Assembly (NCBI GenBank): GCA_950097015.1
Contig: CATNEN010000039.1
Span: 13,176,501-13,240,500 of the forward strand
From: Macrostomum hystrix
Taxonomy: Eukaryota; Platyhelminthes; Macrostomidae
DNA: 64,000 nucleotides
Direction: 5' to 3'
How positions within the stretch are numbered: the stretch's first letter is position 1; the number at the start of each line of letters is the position of its first letter. The position numbers were made by a program, and so were the translations under genes. The notes under the pieces were generated by a model that saw nothing but the letters and a program-made list of their open reading frames with translations, did not search any database and was not told the origin of the DNA. This document shows, piece after piece, positions 56,212 through 64,000 of the stretch.

Positions 56212-56485
56212 ACAGGAATTGCAGGATGGCTGCGAGCAGTGTTACATCATTCTCTAACACTAGACCTGCAGCAAGCAATGAGGCAATTCTGCCCATTTCG
56301 CTGACTCCTGAGCGCACACACACACATACTGTACACAGGCATACACTCACACTGGTGTGTATATCTGCCCTTACTTTCTCATCGTCAGGCATTTTACACA
56401 TCTCTGTACCTTGGAGGTTGGTCCTTCAGGGCATAAATTGCATGACAAGCCGCCAAGCCTTCTTTCTCTTCCAAGTTGAAAGTAA
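56212..56485 (-). mobile_element. tRNA-derived SINE, copy E (head missing)
   Basis: The minus strand shows the family body: CTTGGCGGCTTGTCATGCAA, TCCAAGGTAC, TGACGATGAGAAAGTAAGGG, CAGATATACACACCAGTGTG and TAGTGTTAGAGAATGATG. The tRNA-like head is absent or replaced. It is more diverged than copies B-D. It lies upstream of the ELOVL gene. Confidence 0.75.
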
Positions 56486-57274
56486 GCATCCGCAACACTG
56501 GTAAATTTTCCCATTCCTCCAGATTAGCAAATTATCCCCACTCAGTTACTGTCACTTCTGTGCAAAATTCTGCACCGCGTACCTAGATTCTAACGTGTGT
56601 ATTCTGCACTCACTCGCGTCAATATGAATGTACTCAGCCAAATGTAGTGGAACTCTTGCATTCCCTATTTTAGTTGCCCATGACAACTGGAAGGAATATA
56701 TTCTACCCCCGCCTGAAATGCCCGCTGGCAGCGTGCATTAAGTCTGCCTCTCACTTAAATTTATTTCTCTTTTTTTTAACCATCATCTACTGGTCCAGCT
56801 ATCAAAGTTTGCGCGGTAGCCATTGTTCGCGACACAATAGAATAGAGAGAATAGTGGGGTTAGAGAGATGGGCATTCGTTAGAGAAAATGAGAATTATGC
56901 GTCACGCCACCTTACATTAGTGTACTCATTGGGCTGTCCGTGTGTGCGCTCATCATAGAATTTGTGGCACGACACAGCTTTGCTCATTGTTGTACTCAAG
57001 TGCTAGACATTTTCTCTGAGGTTGCTGCCCTCGCAGACGTTGCCTTGGCAACCGTTGTGTTGCCGCGCGCGCCCAACATGCTAAAACGCGTGTGCCACTC
57101 CACTCCACTCCACTCCCTGCTTAATGATTTTACTTATCATTCTTTATCTTCCAACTGAACCTTTTAAAATATACTATCTCATTTTCAGTTCTTACGGCTA
57201 TAAAATAGTTCATATCGACATTTAGATAGCTGCTAATTTAATTTTAAGAGAAAAAAATAAACACTAACAAAAAC
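56486..57274. other. 5' flank of the ELOVL gene
   Basis: GC content rises around 57000-57110, with a short ccact run at 57096-57117. No defined core promoter. Small plus ORFs here are not supported. Confidence 0.3.
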
Positions 57275-60200
57275 ATGGACTTACTCGTGGACAAATTGAC
57301 ACACCTCGTAGAATTTTACGAATGGACCTTTACTAGAGCAGGTAAAACTAATCATTCTAGTAGTTTTTACATTTGAGTACAATTTTCTTGTGAATTTCAA
57401 AGAAAGCAATTGTAATTTTTAGATAAGCGCGTCGAAAACTGGTTCCTAATGGGTAGCTATTGGCCTACTTGGGCTCTAATGCTCACCTACCTGCTAGTTG
57501 TGCACTTTGGCCAGAAGGTCATGGCTAATAAGCCCGCTTACGGACTAAGATGGCCCCTGTTAATCTACAATGTGGCTCTGGTGGCCTTGAACTTTCATAT
57601 ATTCTCTGAGGTGAGCACTTATAAATGTGATCTGATGCAATACAGATTAGTGGCATCTCACCTGAGAATAGTAATAGAATCTCACATGAGAATAGTCATA
57701 GAATCTCACATGAGAATAGTCATAGAAATCTCACATGAGAATAGTAATAGAATCTCACATTATAATAGTAATAGAATCTCACATTATAATAGTAATAGAA
57801 TCTCACATGAGAATAGTAATAGAATCTCACATGAGAATAGTAATAGAAAGAGAATAGTAATAGAAATCTCACATGAGAATAGTAATAGAAATCTCATATG
57901 AGAATAGTAATATAAATCTCACATGAGAATAGTTATAGAAATCTCACATGAGAATAGTAATACAATCTCACATGAGAATAGTCATAGAATCTCACATGAG
58001 AATAGTAATAGAAATCTCACATGAGAATAGTCATAGAATCTCACATGAGAATAGTAATAGAATCTCACATGAGAATAGTAATAGAATCTCACATGCAGAG
58101 AATAGTAATAGAAATCTCACATGAGAATAGTAATAGAATCTCACATGCAGAGAATAGTAATAGAAATCTCACATGAGAATAGTAATAGAAATCTCACATG
58201 AGAATAGTCATAGAATCTCACCTGAGAATAGTAATAGAATCTCACATGAGAATAGTAATATAAATCTCACATGAGAATAGTAATAGAAATCTCACATGAG
58301 AATAGTAATAGAAATCTCACATGAGAATAGTAATAGAAATCTCACATGAGAATAGTCATAGAATCTCACATGAGAATAGTAATAGAAATCTCACATGAGA
58401 ATAGTCATAGAATCTCACATGAGAATAGTCATAGAATCTCACATGAGAATAGTAATAGAAATCTCACATGAGAATAGTAATAGAAATCTCACATGAGAAT
58501 AGTAATAGAAATCTCACATGAGAATAGTAATAGAATCTCACATTATAATAGTAATAGAATCTCACATGAGAATAGTAATAGAAATCTCACATGAGAATAG
58601 TAATAGAATCTCACATGAGAATAGTAATAGAAATCTCACATGCAGAGAATAGTAATAGAAATCTCACATGAGAATAGTAATAGAATCTCACATTATAATA
58701 GTAATAGAATCTCACATGAGAATAGTAATAGAATCTCACATTATAATAGTAATAGAATCTCACATGAGAATAGTAATAGAAATCTCACATGAGAATAGTC
58801 ATAGAAATCTCTCATGAGAATAGTAGTACAATCTCACATGAGAATAGTAATAGAATCTCACATGAGAATAGTAATAGAAATCTCACCTGAGAATAGTAAT
58901 AGAATCTCACATGAGAATAGTAATAGAATCTCACATGAGAATAGTAATACAATCTCACATGAGAATAGTCATAGAATCTCACATGAGAATAGTAATAGAA
59001 TCTCACACGAGAATAGTCATAGAATCTCACCTGAGAATAGTAATAGAATCTCACATGAGAATAGTAATAGAATCTCACATGAGAATAGTAATAGAATCTC
59101 ACATGAGAATAGTCATAGAATCTCACCTGAGAATAGTAATAGAATCTCACATGAGAATAGTAATAGAATCTCACATGAGAATAGTAATAGAAATCTCACA
59201 TGAGAATAGTAATACAATCTCACATGAGAATAGTAATAGAATCTCACATGAGAATAGTAATAGAAATCTCAAACGAGATTAGTAATAAAAATTATACATT
59301 TGAATAATAATATACTATTATATGAGACTGGAATATAATCTCATGAGACTCTTATAATGAGAATACCATATAATATCTTCTCATATCTCAAACCTGTTCC
59401 GTTCTCAATGGCTGGCAGCTGCTATACTGCTCGTGGCGTCGAAACTACAGCTACCTGTGCCAGCCAGTCGATTATTCGGACAATCCTTACGAGTTGCGCA
59501 TTGCCAAAGCACTCTGGTGGTACTATTTCTCCAAGTGCATCGAGTTTATGGACACAATCTTCTTTGTATTGCGCAAGAAGAACAATCAGATTAGCTTCCT
59601 GCACGTCTACCATCACGCCACAATGTTCCCCATCTGGTGGATCGGCGTAAAATGGGTGCCCGGCGGTCAGGCCTTCTTTGGGGCCATGATTAATTCATTT
59701 ATTCACGTCATCATGTACAGCTACTATGGCCTGAGCTCTCTTGGCGAGGGTGTACAAAAGTACCTGTGGTGGAAGCGCTATCTAACCCGACTGCAGCTGG
59801 TAAGTTTGGTTATTGATTTCTTTAGTTTGTTTGGGCCTAAGAGAGAACCTTTAAGACGACAGCGGCCGCATTGACTGTGGAAATATAGATAGAAGAGAGA
59901 TGAGACACGGGAGTGATGAGACAGGGGAGAGATAAGACACGGGAGAGATGAGACAGGGGAGAGATGAGACACGGGAGTGATGAGACAGGGGAGGGATAAG
60001 ACACGGGAGAGATGAGACAGGGGAGAGATAAGACACGGAAGTGATGAGACAGGGGAGAGATGAGACAGGGGAGAGATAAGACACGGAAGTGATGAGACAG
60101 GGGAGAGATAAGACACGGGAGAGATGAGACAGGGGAGAGATAAGACACGGAAGTGATGAGACAGGGGAGAGATGAGACAGGGGAGAGATAAGACACGGAA

Positions 60201-61461
60201 GTGATGAGACAGGGGAGGGATAAGACACGGGAGAGATGAGACAGGGGAGAGATAAGACACGGAAGTGATGAGACAGGGGAGAGATAAGACACGGGAGAGA
60301 TAAGACACGGGAGAGATGAGACAGGGGAGAGATAAGACACGGAAGTGATGAGACAAGAGAGTGATTCAAAAAGAGACACAGGAGAGATGACAGGGCAGAG
60401 ATCAGACATGGGAGAGATGAGACTGAGGAGAGATGAGACAGGATACTGTAGGTGTAACTGGCCGGAGCATTGTGGGCCGCAACTGGCCCGCGTGCCGGAG
60501 TTTCTAGACCCTTGTTTCTATAGGATTGTATGGTCGGAAGTTCGAATCTATCTGCAATTTGTTTAAACTTTCAGATCCAGTTTATTACCGGAATCTCTCA
60601 CGCAATCTACGGCATCGTGACGCAATGCTCCTTCCCGTCCTGGATGATGTGGGCCCTGGTCGGCTACGGCACCTCCATTCTGACCCTGTTCCTCAACTTC
60701 TATTATCACGCCTACCGCAAACCTGCTGCCAGGCGTGCACAGCATGAGGTGAGACTTCGGCTGTTGTAACTAAAATAAACTGAGTTATTGGACTCCTGAA
60801 TTTTCACTGCCTCATCTCTCAATCTAGCTTGTTTCTCACCTGCCATAACTCCCCCCAGTCTCATCTCTCCCCCGTCTCATCTCTCCCCTGTCTCATTTCT
60901 CCTTTGTCTCATCTCTCCCCAGTCTCATCACTCCCGTGTCTCATCTCTCCCCTGTCTCATTTCTCCTTTGTCTCATCTCTCCCCAGTCTCATCACTCCCG
61001 TGTCTCATCTCTCCCCTGTCTTATCTCTCCTCAGTCTCATCACTCCCGTGTCTCATCTCTCCTCAGTCTCATCACTCCCGTGTCTCATCTCTCCCCTGTC
61101 TAGTCCCGTCTCTCCCCTGTCTACTCCCGTCTCTCTCCTGTCTACTCCCATCTCTCCCCTGTCCAGTCCCGTCTATCTCCTGTCTAGTCTCGTCTCTCCC
61201 CTGTCTAGTCTCGTCTCTCCCCTGTCTTGTCCCGTCTCTCCTCTGTCTAGTCCCGTCTCTCTCCTGTCTAATCTCTTACGCTGTCAATTACTCTTTTTAG
61301 CCCACAATGCATATAACTCTGCTGACGTCTTATTTACACAAACTCTAATCATCGTAGTCTTTGTACAATTATTTCAGGCGAAAGAGAAAATCGGATCCGC
61401 AATCTCCAACGGTCACCTCGCCGCTGCCAACGGGCATGCTGAAGGTAAGAAGGTCAAATAA
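57275..61461 (+). CDS. ELOVL: very-long-chain fatty-acid elongase, ELOVL4-like
   Basis: Exons 57275-57341, 57423-57610, 59419-59799, 60575-60748 and 61378-61461 join in frame (894 nt, 297 residues). The enzyme condenses malonyl-CoA with acyl-CoA in the ER membrane, the first step of fatty-acid elongation. Diagnostic blocks are [60 protein letters not shown], the catalytic His box HVYHH (147-151), [18 protein letters not shown] and [14 protein letters not shown]. Several hydrophobic helices are present. The C-terminus KKVK fits a dilysine ER-retrieval signal. Length and motif order match ELOVL4/ELOVL1/7-type enzymes. All four donors are regular GTs. Introns 2, 3 and 4 carry minisatellites, and a GAAG|GTAAGA inside the last exon could act as a further donor. 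Confidence 0.93.
57650..59290. repeat. 24/25-bp minisatellite (aatctcacatgagaatagtaatag)
   Basis: About 68 units in ELOVL intron 2. Units of 24 and 25 bp (extra a before aatctcac) alternate irregularly, and some read cattataatag. It starts about 40 bp after the exon 2 donor. ORFs reading MRIVIESH are artefacts. Confidence 0.96.
59835..60514. mobile_element. decayed copy of the hAT element with expanded 16-bp core
   Basis: The flanks of the array match the hAT element at 30165 in inverse orientation. gggcctaagagagaacctttaagacgacagcggccgcattg matches one end, and ggatactgtaggtgt...gggccgcaactggcccgcg...ccggagttt...acccttg matches the other. The termini are decayed. The core is about 32 units of gagatgagacaggggaga/gataagacacggga. 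It lies in ELOVL intron 3. Confidence 0.78.
60825..61290. repeat. 16-bp minisatellite (ctcatctctcccctgt), ELOVL intron 4
   Basis: The same unit as the hAT core but in the opposite orientation to the 59.8-60.5 kb copy. From 61090 the units change to ctagtcccgtctctcccctgt. No hAT ends are seen at its edges. Confidence 0.93.
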
Positions 61462-62640
61462 GGATCTGACAGTTTTTTATACCTAAATATTGTTTTTGTA
61501 AGTTTTAGTTGGAGGTCGTCTTGCCCGACTTTTTTAGATGCCCGTTGTTGAATCTTAATCTTGTTAAATGCCTTTATTCATCAACATTTTATAGTACTGG
61601 CGTTACTACAGTTCTTAGTTAAAAAGGCAACTAAATAGTTATTTTTTTATAACTGTAGAAGCATGTAATGAGCGAGATAAATATCTCTGGATCTGTCGTG
61701 TTTATTTTGACTTATTTAATTTAAAATCATATTTCCTAGTTTGAATATGTTCAAAGAAATTGATTTATAACTTTGCCGTTGTTTAGTCGTTATAGTTTTC
61801 CAGGGTTTTTTTGCAAAAAATTTTCCGGGTTTTTGTCGTAAAAAAGTTTCCGGGTTTGATGACATTTCCGGATTCCTGTTTTTTCTGTCGTCATAGTCTT
61901 AAATTAAAATAATTGTTTTATGTCTTCAGTAGTAAATTTAAATGCGAAGATTCGGGATTTCCGTTTCTGTATACGGGATCTACAAAAGTATCTATATAAC
62001 ATTTACTTCATTGTAGAGATTTTATTCCATGTTCAAAGCATATTATGCAATGTGTCAGCTTAAACTGTAGCCTTTTTTCTCACCTGTTCTGCGAACAAAC
62101 GAGCTAATTTTATTTCCATTGTTTTATTGAAACGAACACAAAATTAGTTGATGTAATTCATTATGTTGCCTTTGCATTGTTTTAATATGATTTCTTTAGC
62201 TGCCTGCCTGTGCCTATATTCTGTTTTAATATTGCTTACTCATCTTCTGCAACCAGTGCTTGACGTACTCATCTGCTGTTTTTGCTGCGCTGTTGCAGCC
62301 TTTGCTTTTTTAAGCTCTAAGCAGCCGGTTTGTATGGTCAATGAAACAAATATAATAGATGAGTTTGCTTCTTTTTTTAAAACAAAACTTTAATACGGCC
62401 TTAAATGCTTGCTTTTCTACTTGTTCGCGTATGTATGTTTGCTTGTTTGTTAGATTTCTTAATTTCAATTTCTTTCCTGATTTTACATGCTGATTTCGAA
62501 ATAAAAAAAACTTGAATTTTTGTTATCAATGAAGTTTTTTATCTTAGTGAACGAAAACATTTGTTTGTTACTAGTTTCAAGCTGATTCAAAAATACAATG
62601 GTATAGTAATAGACATTGATAGCTTGCATTCAACACCTCT
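61462..62640. other. AT-rich region after ELOVL, with candidate polyA site
   Basis: No further exon is certain. aataaa at about 62499 is a candidate polyA signal, which would give a UTR of about 1 kb. A plus ORF at 62163-62393 is hydrophobic and Cys-rich but unsupported. Confidence 0.35.
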
Positions 62641-62689
62641 TATTTGCAGCTGTGTTACACATTTACAAGAAGCCAGTTTTCCGCTTACA

Positions 62690-64000
62690 TCTTGACTTAC
62701 TTGACTTATCTGCAGGGCGGTCCGACGGACGCAGCGGGGAGGCGGGAGTCGCCCATTCCGCTAATCCCTGAAAGACCCGCAATCGGCCGATGGCGCGGGG
62801 CCAGTCAGGGAGGTCCGTGTTCGGTCCTTCCTGCAGCTTGTTCCTCGCTGGGGAAGAAAGAGGCTCGTCTGGTAGCCCTTAGGAACCGGACGAGCCGCGG
62901 GATGTTCTCGGATCTGCAAACCTCGTCCATTGATGGGTTTGGTCCGAGGTGATTGAGCCTCTCTCTGGTGAAGAAAGGGCAGTGGCAGACGAAGTGCAGG
63001 GCATCCTCGTCCTCAAGGTTGCAGAAAGGGCACAGCTCACTCCGGAGGTCTCCACGGAGGAAACAGTGTCTGGCGTAGCAGCCATGGCCCGTGAGGGTCA
63101 TGGTGAGGGCCCGGATGTCCTTCCGGGTCTGGTTCAGAAGGACCTTCCGGAGCCGAGCGGATGGCACTGGAACTGCCGCTTTGGATTGGCGGCAGTTAGT
63201 GGTGCTTCTCCACCGGGTAAGATGGAGGTTGGCGGTCCAATCATTAATCTGACGATAAATGACGGTGCTCGGAATCGGAGCCGGGGGGGAGGGGCCCGGC
63301 GCAGAGCTGGCTCCTCCCTGCTTGGCCAGGTGGTCAGCAAGCTCGTTACCAGGGAAACCGGCGTGCCCTGGTATCCACTGAAGTCTGACGGTATTCTTAC
63401 CGGCCAGGTTATTGAGCTGCCGGACGCAGTCGGAGACTGTCCGGGAGGTTGTGGTGGTGTGACAGAGGGCTTGCAGAGCAGCCTGACTGTCCGAGTGAAA
63501 GATGATAGTCCTGCCTGAGATGTTTTTCTCATTCAACTCCGCAGCGCAGGAGCTGATGGCCAGGACCTCGTTCTGGAAAATGCTCGAGGATTTTCCAGTG
63601 TGTTGGGCGTGTGTGGCGACAACACGTCCGTTGATAAGGATACAGACCCCGAAGCCAGCGGAGCCATCCTTCATGGATCCGTCCGTGTAGCAGTGGACCT
63701 CCTGGGTGTTCCAGTGGTCGCTAACTTGGTCCCTGGTGGGGATGAGAACCTTAAAGCGCTGAAGGAGGTTGAGCGAGCACGGTTCACCGTCCGTAAGGAC
63801 ATTGATTCCGTTGCTCGCACCCAAGTCTCTCAGGCAAAGGTCCGTGTGCGGCAGGAGCTTTCGCTTCGCTGCCGCTCGTTGGGGGACGAAGCGCACACCG
63901 GCATCAAGGAGACGCCGGGCGGTTTTTGCCGCCTCCCCGCGGATAAAGATATCGAGCGGGAGGATGTTCAAGAAGGCGTTGAGGCCATCGAAGGGGGCGG
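62690..64000 (-). mobile_element. 3' part of a non-LTR retrotransposon (LINE)
   Basis: A GC-rich block, unlike the surrounding AT-rich DNA, with an open frame to the window edge and a short 3' UTR. It ends near a simple tail that reads AAGTCAAGTAAGTCAAGA on the minus strand, typical of I/Jockey-group LINE ends. The reverse transcriptase must lie beyond 64000. Confidence 0.85.
62805..64000 (-). CDS. LINE ORF2 C-terminus: RNase H domain and zinc-finger-like tail (partial)
   Basis: Stop TGA at 62805-62807; open to the window end, about 398 codons. An N-terminal piece (FLNILPLDIFIRGEAAKTAR) is the connector that follows reverse transcriptase in these elements. RNase H follows, with all acidic catalytic positions visible: CYTDGSMKDG, FQNEVLAISS, FHSDSQAAL and WIPGHAGFPGNELADHLAKQ. 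The C-terminal block CPFCNLEDEDALHFVCHCPFF is the CCHC-like motif found in I, R1 and Jockey-type elements. No stop or frameshift interrupts the visible part, so the copy may be young. Confidence 0.9.
   Translation of the reverse strand, partial: APFDGLNAFLNILPLDIFIRGEAAKTARRLLDAGVRFVPQRAAAKRKLLPHTDLCLRDLGASNGINVLTDGEPCSLNLLQRFKVLIPTRDQVSDHWNTQEVHCYTDGSMKDGSAGFGVCILINGRVVATHAQHTGKSSSIFQNEVLAISSCAAELNEKNISGRTIIFHSDSQAALQALCHTTTTSRTVSDCVRQLNNLAGKNTVRLQWIPGHAGFPGNELADHLAKQGGASSAPGPSPPAPIPSTVIYRQINDWTANLHLTRWRSTTNCRQSKAAVPVPSARLRKVLLNQTRKDIRALTMTLTGHGCYARHCFLRGDLRSELCPFCNLEDEDALHFVCHCPFFTRERLNHLGPNPSMDEVCRSENIPRLVRFLRATRRASFFPSEEQAAGRTEHGPP

Noticed and set aside
57449-57901. ELOVL exon 2 extended as a 150-residue protein
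   Set aside because: The reading past 57610 is intron minisatellite; a good GTGAGC donor ends the exon and exon 3 continues the family alignment.

Overview
This window is nuclear DNA of an invertebrate animal. All recognisable genes are split by GT-AG introns, with one GC-AG intron. The protein families are metazoan: a Cys-loop acetylcholine receptor, a NHERF-type PDZ adaptor, a FMRFamide-receptor-like GPCR and an ELOVL fatty-acid elongase. The DNA is crowded with minisatellites, microsatellites, tRNA-derived SINEs, Tc1/mariner and hAT DNA transposons and a LINE. A lophotrochozoan or flatworm would fit, but the species cannot be fixed from sequence alone.

Layout. 0-5 kb: a possible partial exon, then two large minisatellites. 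5.2-6.7 kb (+): a small single-pass membrane protein in two exons, with a SINE and a 14-bp array in its intron. 6.9-8.9 kb (+): a four-exon gene with a divergent PDZ domain and a long acidic tail. 9.5-10.5 kb: a dead DDE transposon with terminal inverted repeats. 11.4-17.4 kb (-): a four-exon NHERF-like gene with one PDZ domain and a C-terminal ezrin-binding-like tail; its last intron holds a broken mariner, a GA-rich array, a GATA run and a Penelope/hammerhead-like motif. 19.7-37.3 kb (-): a nicotinic acetylcholine receptor alpha subunit. 38-42 kb: arrays and two unassigned ORFs. 42.8-48.7 kb: a 15-bp array and a 4.4-kb array of 20-bp units with higher-order structure. 50.6-52.5 kb (+): a two-exon peptide-receptor-like GPCR. 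53.6-54.1 kb: three 178-bp tandem copies. 57.3-61.5 kb (+): a five-exon ELOVL elongase. 62.7-64.0 kb (-): the 3' end of a LINE with an RNase H domain, cut by the window edge.

The most interesting gene is the acetylcholine receptor. Nine coding positions give a 554-residue subunit, and three of those positions exist as two consecutive, equal-length, same-phase alternative exons: exon 3 (45 nt, agonist loop D), exon 6 (195 nt, loop C plus M1 and the start of M2) and exon 7 (87 nt, most of the M2 pore helix). If used exclusively they give 8 receptor isoforms that differ at the ligand site and in the pore. Insect alpha6 receptors are known for similar choices at exons 3 and 8; a duplicated M2 exon in addition makes this gene stand out.

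Most long ORFs in the window are artefacts of tandem arrays whose unit, or a small multiple of it, is divisible by three. Almost every intron over 1 kb carries its own array. One array type, a 16-bp unit related to gagagatgagacaggg, forms the core of a non-autonomous hAT element (30165-30567, with clean inverted repeats and an 8-bp target duplication) and recurs in several introns.
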